The position numbers were made by a program, and so were the translations under genes. A stretch of DNA of 64,000 nucleotides from Cichorium intybus (lineage: Eukaryota; Streptophyta; Magnoliopsida; Asterales; Asteraceae), in the NCBI GenBank assembly GCA_023525715.1, contig CM042012.1, positions 52,714,504-52,778,503 of the forward strand, given 5' to 3'. The first letter of the stretch is position 1, and every line of letters begins with the position of its first letter. The notes beneath the pieces were generated by a model. It made no database searches and had not been told where the DNA came from. It saw only the letters and a list, made by a program, of their open reading frames with translations. Below are positions 22,515-33,600 of this stretch, piece by piece.

Positions 22515-23840
22515 TCAAAAATTCTCCTCACTCGAAGACTCGAGTAAACCAGGGTTAATACTACTCATACCAGAATTAGATGGCAGAGATTGCTGCTGTG
22601 TGTGAGTTCTTGATGAAGTTTCCCCCTTTTCCTGAATTTTTCTTTTCCTAAATACAACCTTATGAGCAGCTTGTATTAGCTTCTTTGTGCCGTCTGTTAG
22701 ACCCGATTGTGACCCTTCAATTATCGCTTCTTTTTCTTTTTTTAGGTTGGGTATTAAATCTCCCGATAATTCTGTTGCCTCAATAAATTCATTACCAAAT
22801 TCCTGTGGCACAAATAACTTTAGTAATTTCAACCTTATGATATAAAGGAATTAAAAAAATGTAGTTTTTACCTCAGCACGATCAATAAGGGTTTGCAAAC
22901 TCGTAAGTTGTCGTTGGGGCCAATGATTGATACCTAATTCTCTACAGCGTTTTTTTAATTGTGTCGTTCCAATGTTGAGTTCCTTCGCAGCTTTCTCAAT
23001 TGGTTCGTTAAAGTGTTCCGCTATTATTTCCCTACTTAATAAATGTCTGAAACCTCTTCCACTGCCACCTGCTATGTTTTCTGAACTAGAAGGTTCAAAT
23101 CCAATTGTATTGTTATCATTCTGGATCATTTGAACATGATCCTGATTTTCTGAACCAAAGATGGGCATTGATTCATTAAAATCAGTAGCTTCTATTGGTG
23201 GTAATTGTTGATTCTCAACTAAAAACCCAGGATTCTGAAATCCTTCTAGATTCCTTTGAATCAACTGAAGGTGATTTTGATATTGAAAACCAACCCCAAG
23301 CTCGGGATTCAATTCAATATTTATGTTATGAGTCCTCGGTAATTGATTCTCATCCTGAATACCAGCCATGAATTCTTGATTCATGGGGACAAACTCACTG
23401 CTTGTTGGGTGCACGTGCATGAATGGATTGTACTCAGTTAGACCATCCACAAATGGGTCTACAAATAACACATGTCAAATGATAAAACAAAATAGAATAC
23501 TTATAAATGAATCATTCAAAAGAATTTAACCTGGTAGAAGGCATGGAGTCTGATCAAGTGCAAAGTCAGATGCATGCACTAGATCATCTGAGTTAATGTT
23601 CAACTCGGGAAAAATTTCCGGCTCATCGTGGAGATGCTCTATTGGTAGTATATCTGGAAGACTGTACCATAATTCAAAATTAAACAAAACAATCGAAAGG
23701 TAATCGAAGTATGGATGATAGATGTCTAGAATGTTAGAGTCACCGAACTCTATTAAGAATTCTTGGTTTGAAGTACCCTCTCCTTGCGGAAAACCAGGTC
23801 CAGGGTTCGACAGATCGCCCATTGAAGATCTGTTTTCCAT
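22515..23840 (-). CDS. RWP-RK domain (RKD-like) protein, captured gene, three exons
   Basis: Putative DNA-binding transcription factor gene on the strand opposite the retrotransposon. Exons 23531-23840, 22872-23458 and 22515-22802 join in frame through introns of 72 and 69 bp with GT...AG ends (donors CCAG/GTTAAA and TGAG/GTAAAA; acceptors TTTGTAG and GTGCCACAG). The ATG is at 23840 (MENRSSMGDL). The product to the first stop is 394 residues. The RWP-RK domain lies at about residues 240-296: LLSREIIAEHFNEPIEKAAK, then LKKRCRELGI and the core NHWPQRQLTSLQTLI. The core differs from RWPxRK at both ends. No GAF or PB1 domain is present, so it is RKD-like rather than NIN-like. Reading continues past the stop to 22215 with one more stop, so the C-terminus is probably truncated. 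A helix-forming Lys/Glu-rich region follows the domain. Whether it is expressed is unknown. Confidence 0.75.
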
Positions 23841-23925
23841 GACTCGGCTTTAAATATGAGTTCGTTTACAAACAAACTAGTGATAAGAGAGGATGAGACT
23901 GAAAATGAATGATACTACATACCTG

Positions 23926-23934
23926 TATATATAG
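23926..23934 (-). promoter_or_regulatory. Possible TATA box of the captured gene
   Basis: On the minus strand CTATATATA lies about 85 bp before the RWP-RK ATG, a sensible distance for a plant promoter. The evidence is position and sequence only. Confidence 0.3.
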
Positions 23935-23940
23935 TATCTT

Positions 23941-24662
23941 GCAGCTGGAACCGAAAGGACACACGGAACTGAAAGGACACCTCACGTTTTAGTACCAAAT
24001 TCAAACCAACTACAATAGGTGCGACTTTTCACTACCCCAAGTGATATTCTTTTCAAAATTCGCTGCTTGAATCCGATGAGAACAAGATAATGAAGAGACT
24101 CTTGAAATAAAACAAAATTTTATGTCTCCTGATAATGGAAATAGTTTAAAGAGTGTTCGGTACTCCAAAAAAAAAAAAAACTTACGAAAGATGATGTAAA
24201 TTTTATATTTTTCGGAGAAACAAAAACATTTGGAGATTTTACAAATATAGATTTATTTAGCCAAAAAGTATTTAAAAGAAAATGTTGAATTGAGACAAAT
24301 GTATGTTGAAATATGCGAATTCATATAAATACAAAATAGTGTTAAAAATTAGGTGTTGCAAGTTAACTAGGTTAACTAATTAGAAAGTACTAAATATGTA
24401 CTGTAGAGAGTAGCCGGTAAAGTTGATGTGTAAGAAACAGTTAGAGTTTTTTTTTGTACATCCAGAGTAACTAGAAGAAAAAAAATATGGAGTGAATGAG
24501 AATAATAGGACCTTAAGCATTATTACAGAGATATGTGAATGTTGAAGTGGAAAGATAATGAAACCTTGTAAAGGTTCGACAATAAGACGAGGAGGATTTT
24601 TGAAGACTCGATGGGAAATACATAAAGGCGTTCGAGAATGCGGATTTCGGGACGAAATCCAA
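23941..24662. other. Upstream region of captured gene and 3' internal region
   Basis: No frame was recognised. The part near 23941-24150 may be promoter DNA brought along with the gene. The part near 24600-24662 (GATTTCGGGACGAAATCC) resembles the ordinary gypsy sequence just before the polypurine tract. I could not place the capture boundary. Confidence 0.4.
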
Positions 24663-24678
24663 ATAAGTGGGGGAGACT
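24663..24678 (+). promoter_or_regulatory. Polypurine tract
   Basis: ATAAGTGGGGGAGACT directly precedes the 3' LTR start and would prime plus-strand DNA synthesis. Confidence 0.75.
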
Positions 24679-26466
24679 TGTAAGACCCGTATCCTGATTA
24701 TAACATATACTTAAAATAAGAATGTTAGGAATTATATGATTTTGGTAGTTATAAAGCTAAGAAAAACTTTAGTTACAATTTCATATGAAAATCAGCATTT
24801 TGTGTCGTTTTTAGAAAAATGATAATTAATTCTAGGAAACTCGTTTGGACCTCAAACCAATGTACAAAGTTTACAAATTGAGTCTAGTATAATTACCAAA
24901 AATAATAGTAAGCTTGAAAATGACATTATCTATGGTAAAAAATGCAATCTTTACTGATTAGTTCGGAATAGACAGATTAGATAGTCTGTTTTCAAAAATT
25001 CATAATAAATCATAGAAAAATCGTATAAATACATACTATACGTCCCTGGAAAGGTATTGAGATGAATTTTCGGAATATCAAATGAAAACATGAATTTAAT
25101 GGGTTTAAATTCGGCTAAAGCAGTCTTGAACAGACTGATTCTAGAAGGTCATTAATTTCAACAAAATTATATTATTAAAATCTTTTGTCAAAAGTGGCAA
25201 GTAATTGTTAATTCAAGAATTCAAGTATAAATACCCCTCAAAACATCTCATAAACCACACCAAGAAATAACAAAACCATTCCATAGAATTTGCTAAGGAA
25301 TTGAGTGTAAGCAAGTGAGCGGAAGGAAGCTCAAAAGTCTAACGAAGGAGTTATAGATCTCGACGAATGGTCATAAGGTAACTACAAACCTTTCTATACC
25401 TTAAGTAAGTATTGTAAAATAATTTGTGTGTTAAGAAGTAGAACATTTAATAAGTATAACATATGTTACATTATACTCATTTCCAACAATAGGAAACAAA
25501 ACCCTTAAAAACGTCGTTATTATAACAATTCGTAATTCCGAAAATAATACCGATTGATTTACTTACGAGGACGGTGACTAGGCCGATTACTTGGGATCTG
25601 GTTGTTGGATTTTCCGAAAGGCTAAAATGCTGAAAGGATCCTGCCACCCCATCTAATCTTCTACCTGGCCGTTCTTTACTTGATAAATCATGGGGTATCA
25701 TGTTGGAATTATTGAAGGGTTTAATGATGCGACTATAATGTAATTAATGATTAAGAAATGATAGATTTCTTATTATGTTAACAGTTAAGGTTGAAAGGGA
25801 ATACAAAGAAGAGAAACATAAACGTTACAGATAACTACAATCAGGTGAGTCTTCTCGCTATACTATATGTGATATTGCTTGTGTAGGAAGGAAGATAGGT
25901 TAGACTAAGGTGGTCTTACCTGTTATAATAATTGTATGAATTATTACTATGATAATGATTGTTTGTGGACAGAACGGGAACAGCCCGCGAGCCAATAGGT
26001 GGAACGGGAATAGCCTGTTAGTCATTAGACGGAACGGGAAAAGCCTGCGAGCAATAAGACGGAACGGGAACTGCTCGTGAGTCTTTAGGCGGAACAGGGA
26101 TAGCCCGCGAGTCTCACAGACATATGAATGGTTATTATGTTTTGTATGTGATGGATCGTATGGTATTTTGAGGAACTCACTAAGCTCCGTGCTTACCCTT
26201 TCCCTATATAAACTACTGTTTCAGGTACATCAGGTATCATGGATGGCAAGGCGTGACGTGTATACACTGTGCTGTTTCATTGGAGGACTGTTTTTGAATT
26301 AATCTTCCGCTATATTGTGATTTCGTTAACTTTTATTAATCCTGGGATGTTTTCACTAAACTTATAAGTTATGGAAATTTTATGAAAATTAATTAAGTGG
26401 CTTTTCGTATATTGAAGTGTTCGTTTAAATATTTTTAAATTTACTCTAAAATTTTGGGATGTTACA
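24679..26466 (+). repeat. 3' LTR of the RWP-RK-carrying element
   Basis: Starts TGTAAGACCC and ends TTTTGGGATGTTACA. Near-identical to 18879-20667 and includes the five 30-bp repeats (25971-26115). Confidence 0.92.
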
Positions 26467-26614
26467 TCGCTGAGGTTGGAGGCCTGAAACTCGAATTCGT
26501 AACGAGATGGATACCCGTCATCCTGGTGAACCTCGAAAGTGTGGACTATGTCATCAACCAGGACATAATAGAAGAAATTGTTCAAATTCTCAACCAAGAT
26601 TCCATGCAACGTAA
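26467..26614 (+). pseudogene. MULE transposase, 3' tail with CCHC zinc knuckle
   Basis: After the TCGCT duplicate the transposase frame resumes with RNEMDTRHPGEPRKCGLCHQ and PGHNRRNC. This forms a C-x2-C-x4-H-x4-C zinc knuckle, the usual last domain of this MULE type, and the frame ends at TAA (26612-26614). It belongs to the gene that starts at 16985. The 7.6-kb retrotransposon separates the SWIM finger from this knuckle. The non-coding DNA after it (26615-26906) shows nothing recognisable. Confidence 0.75.
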
Positions 26615-26906
26615 ATTGTATAGTTTTTATTATTGATCTTCCAATTTTATGTTTAACGATATTTTAATTTCATGCGTAATTGATATTGTAATTTTTGAAT
26701 TTGTTTTTGAACGGTTGTAATTTCTGCATATTATCAACGTGATGTGAATTATATATTTATTTCTTGCATTGTATAATTATAATAATTTTTAATATTGGTA
26801 TTGAGTTGAAAGAGTTGATAAAATCATTTTAAGGGTATAAACTAGTTAAAACTAATATATATAATTTATTAATAAAGTAAAAAACATATTACATTTTTAA
26901 ATTTAA

Positions 26907-26938
26907 CTAGTGGTGATGCTCGTGCGTTGCGGCGAGTT
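26907..26938 (-). mobile_element. Helitron-like 3' end, minus orientation
   Basis: On the minus strand CTCGCCGCAACGCACGAG (an imperfect hairpin, CTCG/CGAG) is followed by CATCACCACTAG and T, the Helitron 3' form. The body would extend to the right but is short or truncated; no 5' end was found before the LTR at 27073. Confidence 0.45.
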
Positions 26939-27072
26939 TATTAATTGTATATATACAAAACCATTTACATAATGCTCTTTTGCTATTAAACCATGATTAT
27001 TACTATAGATTTCTCTAAAATAATAACTATTTCTGTAATTTCTCTATTACATAAAGACCATTTTTATAATAT

Positions 27073-27806
27073 TGACACGCCTAGGTTGTTATGCGGTTAA
27101 AAATAAAAAAAATAACCTCACAGACTCATTAGTATAGCGGTAGTAAGGGTCGATCCACGGGAGTTTGGTGGTCAAGGTAGGACAATAGCTTACCAATTGT
27201 AGTGTCACGCTACAGCCAGAGAGACTAGTTCTACTTTTCCAAGAATCAAACAAAAACACAATTCCAAAACACTAACTCAAACATGAACTAAACTAAACCA
27301 AACCAAATCCTAGACTAAGGTTACTTACTCAAATCAGAAACTAGGTTCAAAATCCAGAAGCAAAACAAACCAACCAACCAATTGCATTCAAAACACATCC
27401 AAATATCAACAATACCGAAAATTCCAAATAACATCAAACTGAATGATTACTTCAATTAAAAACCAAATCCAGAGATCCAAAGTACTGATCTCAACAATCC
27501 AGAAACAATAGACTAAAAGCTAAACTAAACTAATTACCAATGAATTAAAAGTGAAAACATAAGAAATACCTAGAGTGTTGCTGAAATTCCGAATCCTCGA
27601 GTCAAAGAAGCCTTAAGTCCACCTTAGGGGTCGTTCTTCGCCTCTGAAATTCGACCTAATGACCTCTATTTATACTTGTGAAATTTGACGATCCGCGGCG
27701 CGCAAGGCTTGAATCCGCGTCGCGCGTACGAGTTTATCCTCCGTTTTTCGCAGTTTGAATCTCAGCTTATCGTCTGACCTTTGACTTGGTGTGACGCGCG
27801 TACTCC
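27073..27806 (-). mobile_element. Athila-like LTR fragment, older copy
   Basis: Begins TGACACGCCTAGGTTGTTAT and is a diverged version of the LTR that follows. Shared features include AGGGTCGATCCAC, GTAGTGTCAC, AGTCAAAGAAGCCTT and the CCGCGGCGCGC patch near the end. It stops where the next LTR begins, so its inner end is missing. Confidence 0.6.
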
Positions 27807-28772
27807 TGACACGCCTAGGTCGTCGTGCGGTCAAAAATAGTAAAATACCTAACACACACACACTAGTATAGTGGTAGTCAGGGTCGATCCACAGGAGTTA
27901 CGTGGTCAAGGTAGGCAACAGATTACCAACTGTAGTGTCACTTCTACAGACAGAGGATCTAGTTTCCGACTTCTACCAAAACAATCCCGAAATCACAATT
28001 CCAATAAACCCAAAAACTAATTCCAATCCAATTCAACTTCTAAACTAACATGAGTTACTGAAATCAGAAAGTAAAGTCTAATTTTAGAAACACAATAACC
28101 ATCCAACACAATCAAACATCCACAATTCATCCAAAAGCATAAAATACCGAAAAAAGAGCAATTAACACTAACTGAATGATTAACTACTAAAAACTCAGAT
28201 CCAAATGTTCCAAAACAGAAAACTTAAAGTTAAGAAACTAAGAACTAATGCCAATGGTTGTCACACCCAAAAACACTAGCCAAATCTACTAAAACTACTA
28301 AAGTAATTAAAAGAGAAAACATAAAATACCAAATATGGTTACTGAAAACTGAAACTCGGAGTCAAAGAAGCCTTGGGAGTCGTTCCTATGCCAGGTCTTT
28401 GCTGCATTTTTGGACCTAAAACCCTCTATTTATAGTTGTGAAAAATAAAAGACCGCGCCGCGCACAAGTAGAATCCGCGGCGCGCGTGCTGGTTTATCCC
28501 AGTTTTCTCGGTATTTGAATCTTCTCCACCGCCTCATTGCTGAGTCACCGCGTCGCGCCCTTGTTCATACTGCGGCGCGTGTGTCTCTTCTACTGTTTTG
28601 TCTTTATCTTCAAACTTCTTTCATTTTGTACGCTTTTAGCCCCTGTTTACATCTTTTCTTTCCAAACAAGCACTGACACAAAAAGTGAGAATACCACAGC
28701 ATATATGATATAATTTCACCAAGAATAGGGCTCAACAACGACTAAAATACTTGATATTACTAGGCGTTGTCA
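27807..28772 (-). repeat. 3' LTR of Athila-like element
   Basis: 966 bp from TGACACGCCTAGG to CTAGGCGTTGTCA. On the minus strand it starts TGACAACGCC directly after a polypurine tract, making it the 3' LTR of the minus-strand element to its right. Contains pairs of CGCGCCGCGC / CGCGGCGCGC patches about 20 bp apart (28451-28490) and more at 28548-28580. The matching 5' LTR is not present in the window. Confidence 0.65.
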
Positions 28773-28785
28773 AAAACCCCACACT
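28773..28785 (-). promoter_or_regulatory. Polypurine tract of Athila-like element
   Basis: On the minus strand AGTGTGGGGTTTT abuts the LTR start, the form used by Athila/Tat elements. Confidence 0.6.
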
Positions 28786-29791
28786 TGTGTCTTGCTTGTC
28801 CCCAAGCAAGAGAGTTTTTAACAAATTCTAATAAAGACTCAAACAATTTTTGAATGTGTTTAATTTCAAAGCTTATTGCCCTAGGAGTTAGAGTGAAATA
28901 GTTTGTGAAAACATGATCAGAATATTCTTTGGAATTCATGATTTCCTAAAGAACCCTTGATTACAAATTTTCTGTCCACAATGAAGTGTACGTACTCATT
29001 CAGATTCTAAAGGTCATTAAAGAACTGTCCATGACTTTCGATGTTGTCCGTGTAACGAGCTTTTAGAAATACCATCCCAGACCAGACGATCTTAGGTGGT
29101 AAGGTTCATAAATGCCTTTTTCGAGGCCACCCTTTTCGGACCTACCGGCTCGAACAACAAAGGCCACTGATTGACAATTCCTTCCTAAATTCTAACCCTA
29201 AAACACTCCAATCTTCTAACTCTTAAAACTCAACTTATTTGACTAAACATATAGCATGATCACAACTAAATAGTATTTCTCGAAAAATACCAATGCTAAA
29301 ACATTCAGAAACTATTCTTTTCAAAATTACAACCTATTAAATTTTTTTGAAAAATTGCTAATTTTTTTTGAAAATGACTCATTTCCCGCAAAAATTTCAA
29401 AAAATTACTCTTTCGACCGTCCACACCCCACACTTAAAACCGTACAACATCCCCGTTGTACATAAATTATTTCAGAACTAGGGAGAAAGAGTTACCCCTT
29501 TTGACGGTAGACTGCTCAATGGTCACAGGTACATAAACACGAACAAAAGTCCTCGACTCAGAATTCAGGAGTTGTAGCGCAACAGTGAAACACGCCGGTG
29601 GTCAAGGCAATTGGAGGGGCACGGTGACCCCACACTTGATTGAAACAACTCCTCCATTTGGTATTACATGCATAACTCACAAAAAACATTAAATGCAAAC
29701 AGGACACAAATAAATAAAATATAAACAAGCAAAAGATAAAGTAGTGTCATAAGTACAATACATATATATCCAAAAAGAAACAGAAAATACA
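28786..29791 (-). other. 3' untranslated region of Athila-like element
   Basis: Non-coding, between the polypurine tract and the stop of the env-position ORF. It contains the phrase CCCCACACTT three times (for example 28778, 29428 and 29630), a recurring tag of Athila-type non-coding regions. No gene seen. Confidence 0.5.
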
Positions 29792-29850
29792 TTAATCGCC
29801 ACCAGGTGGCCTAGAAGGACCTGCCTCATGATCGTGGGCTCGGGATGGGA
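29792..29850 (-). pseudogene. ATHILA ORF, C-terminal end
   Basis: On the minus strand a frame reads PSRAHDHEAGPSRPPGGD and stops at 29792-29794. It is cut at 29850 by LTR sequence. The rest of this ORF continues on the far side of the inserted retrotransposon at 38195-39084, in the same orientation. The join is inferred; some residues are probably lost. Confidence 0.45.
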
Positions 29851-30624
29851 ATGTTCATGCAAGCAGAAAATGTTTTGTATGACTAGTAATTGTAGCAAGC
29901 AGCGTTAGTAAGGGAACTATGTTCCAACCTTCTCGTGTTAGGTAAGGGATCTACTGGGGAAAAAGCCCCAACGCGAAGTAGATCGCCTCAGCACTTCTAT
30001 GGTGAGGATTGATCCGTTCTTTCTAGCCATAGAGACTTAGGGTATCACTTATGGTGATTAAAGCCCTAAGTATAAAAATCCAGCAAGCTTATAAAACCAG
30101 TCAAAGAAAGTAAGAAAGAAGTTATTTTTGAAAAGTATATTATGAAGTGAAATTTTAAAAGTAAAGAATTATAGTATGATACTACTATAAGTTTTGAAAG
30201 ATGTTATTTTTGTAAAGTATGTTATGAAATGATTTCGAGAAGTAAAAAGTTATAATATGTATTTACTATAAAGTTTTGACAGAAGTTTTATGTTATAAGT
30301 TTTATAAAAGTTGGAAAAGAAGTTAACGGTTTGAGTCTAAAACTCATGTAACTCACGAGACATTATTGTCTTACGTATTTTATGTTTTGCCATGTATTCC
30401 AGGTTAAATGCTATGCTATAGTTGGATGAAGTTTAGCTGGAGTGGATCTCACATAGCTCCTATCTTGGACTAAAGGTTTAATACTTTCTTGCTTACTATG
30501 GTTAGTTTTGGTATGGATTTGTAAAACCCACTATTTTTAAACATGTAAATGAACGGTTTTTGATAAACCGTATTTTTGTATTTCTATATACAGTAATTGC
30601 AAGCAGTGAAAATGGGGTGTCACA
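29851..30624 (+). repeat. 5' LTR, 5'-truncated
   Basis: Matches 36711-38194 (minus the MITE) and ends GGGGTGTCACA. The first 2.1 kb of the LTR are missing. Confidence 0.8.
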
Positions 30625-30627
30625 AGT

Positions 30628-30640
30628 TGGTATCAGAGCC
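30628..30640 (+). promoter_or_regulatory. Primer-binding site
   Basis: TGGTATCAGAGCC three bases after the LTR end, complementary to initiator Met tRNA. Confidence 0.85.
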
Positions 30641-33600
30641 ATAGTTTAAGCGAATTAGGGTTGGCTTGTTCCACTCCTAGGCTTAAACTCATGCTATAGA
30701 AATGTTAATTTATGAAAAGTATGTTATATGATGTCTTAAATGATTAAGACATTATGCATTTTTTTTTAAAATATGTAGATATATAACACTAAGAAGTGTT
30801 AAGTTAACGTTTAAAGTGAGCAAAGATTTGACCGTTAGGAAAATTATATGATATTTTCCATAACCGTCTAAATTTATTAAAGACTATGTTTATAAAGTAG
30901 TAAGATTTTAGTAGTGATTATCGTGTACTTATAATGGTGTTAATATGTTAAAAGAACCAGTGTCCCATGAAACCTTGTGGTAACAGCAGAATCAATATGT
31001 ATAGGTGATTATGGTAATATGGGCCCGTATTATCATAATCACAGGATATGTATTGAGACTGGTGGAATCGTAAAGGAATTGTGGTAATCTGGTGGGTAAG
31101 GGTTTTGAAGAAAGTAGTAAGGATAACATAGGAGTTATATGCCTATGTAATAAGAACAAGTAAGATTATAAGTATTAAAAGATAATACAGTGGATATATA
31201 CCACTTAGTATGGTAAAGTAAAAGAAATAATGTGATAAATAATATTTTTAGACAGATTGAAAAACATTAAAGTATGTGCCTGTAGAGGCGAGAGGAGGTA
31301 TGAATAAGAGTGATATGGAGAAGAAACATGGGTATTGCTTACCCATACAAGAGTTGTAAGACTCTTACATAATATATAAATTTCTATAAAAAAAAGTGTC
31401 CAAATATTGGACAAGTGAACAAGTTGTAAATTTAGTGGTGAGTCAAGTAAAGTGACAAGCAGCAAGATAAGTGAAGAGTAAATGAAGATGAAGAATGAGG
31501 AATGATCGGTACAAAAGCCCGATAACTTCGTTGTGCATAGTCGAAAAGAAAGAAATCTAAGTAAATCAAGGATATTATGCCTTGTTTATTACAGCATAAA
31601 CATATGAAAACCATATTGAGGTGTAAGTTGAATGTTATATTTACATATAGACTTGGAAGTTGTTGGCGTGAATCGGCCTGTAAAAGAAGTGGTATTCAAA
31701 TAAAGATGCATGTATATGATGTACCCGAATAGAAGTAACGTCACGATAAGTAATTGTGGACCGATATCCGCAAAAAATATTATTTAATATAAATCAGTGG
31801 CAGATTGTAACCATTTGTAGGTTATGCCATGCATCGCAACATGAAAGGTGATTATGAAGATTCTTTGTTGTATTCAAGGAACTTTTTCATAACAGAGGTT
31901 AGAATTTAGTTAAAGACAAGAGTTAATAAACTTAAAGCTTGAAAGTAGAGCATGCTTACTCGACAAGTATGGGAAAGCAGTTCGAATTGTAAATTGATAA
32001 TTTATTTCTTAAAAGAAGAATATTAAAAGTTGTCTCAGGACAAATAAAATATTAAGATAAGTGGTACCAGGTCTAGTACCTGATGATGAGAATTTGGAAA
32101 AATAATGAGAAGATGTTGGTTATTAGGAATTTAAATTCCGTAACCAAATGAAAGGAGTATAAGAAGAAATATCAATAATAAAAGAGTATAATGAAGTATG
32201 TTAACTGAATAAAAAACCAAAAGCATGTAAGGAAAATGACTAAAGGTCATAATTAGTATGAAGTAAAGAACAAGAGTAAATGTCTAAATAAGTATTAGAC
32301 GAAGAATCAAAGATAAGATAAAAAAAAACTAAAATAAACAGACAGGAAGTTACTACTTCCAAATGTGAATGATGGATAAAAGCATCCAAAGATTGTGAGA
32401 AAGGTTTAGTACATGGCTAGTAACCATGAAATACAAAGAAGTGTATATATGTTTATACGTGCTCATAAATTTAAAAGCATGAGAAAGTTTTGAGATATAT
32501 GTATATATAATGTATAAAAAGTATAAAGGTGGTTATGAAATAAGTATTCTAATTTGGATACTACAAGGTATGAAGCAAAAGAGTAAAATAAGGTATTGGG
32601 CATATTGCCTCAAAATACAAAAGAATGAAAGATAATGATCGAATTAATGAGAGTTGTGTATCATCTAAAGATACATAAGAAGTAAGTTTTTTATAAAATA
32701 TGGGATAAAAAGAAAGCAAAGAAGAATATTTTGTTGGTATTAACTACAACAAGTAAAGAGTAACTAGTGACAATGGTGATTGAGGGTTGTGTCAAGAAAT
32801 TGTCATGGAACGAAAATGACTAAAATGTTAGTTTGAATTCTTATACCAAAAGAGAATCAAGTATATATAATATACATTAAGAATTTGTAAGCATGTATTA
32901 AGAAGTTATTTGAGACAATGAGTTATATCATAATGTCAAGTTAGAATCATGTTATGACTAAAAGTATACAAAGTTGGTAAATAAATTCTTAACAGCTTTG
33001 ACTTTTATAAGAGTCAAATTGAGAATATGTGTATAAAAAAAAATTTGGAGTATGTATGAAGTATATTGAAATCGACACTGGAATAATGAAATACTAGATG
33101 GAATGAACTGGAAATACCAAAGAATCCACATGGTAAGGTCGGGATGCTAAGCAGTAATCAAGAGATAACATTTATTTATAAAAGTCTAAGATGGGACAAG
33201 AAATTGAAAATTTATATTTGAAATCAAGAAGTTAACAGATATGATTGTGAAACCTAATTACATCACAGGATGGTAATATCATGAAGAGTAAAATAAGTAT
33301 GAGGTTTTATAAGTCGGTTGAAAATTTGAATTAATCATAATAAACAAATGAAAACCCGATAGAGAAAGAGTAAGAAAGAGATAAGGTGCTAAATTAAGCA
33401 CTAGTGTACAAGAAATTTATAAAATATAAATTATTAGTATAAGTATGGTACATGGCGTACCCAAAAAGAATGAAAAGTATATTTATAAAGGTATTGAAAG
33501 AAAATTGAAGAACGAGAAAGGCACAGCTATATTAGGAAGAATACTGAGTAAGTGAGGTTGAAAACTCATAAATAATGAAGGAAAATGAAAGAAGTATATA

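Larger units (their letters stand above)
18879..26466 (+). mobile_element. Complete non-autonomous LTR retrotransposon carrying a captured RWP-RK gene
   Basis: A 7588-bp element with two LTRs of 1789 and 1788 bp, a primer-binding site, a polypurine tract and a perfect TCGCT target duplication. The LTRs differ at roughly ten positions by eye, so insertion is recent. The interior (about 4.0 kb) lacks reverse transcriptase, RNase H and integrase. It holds only decayed protease-region sequence on the plus strand and an antisense, intron-containing RWP-RK gene. It must have been mobilised by another element. It is inserted in the 3' part of the MULE transposase. Confidence 0.9.

Noticed and set aside
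22215..23840. NIN-like (NLP) nitrate regulator
   Set aside because: No GAF-like region and no PB1 domain; length and domain position fit the shorter RKD type.
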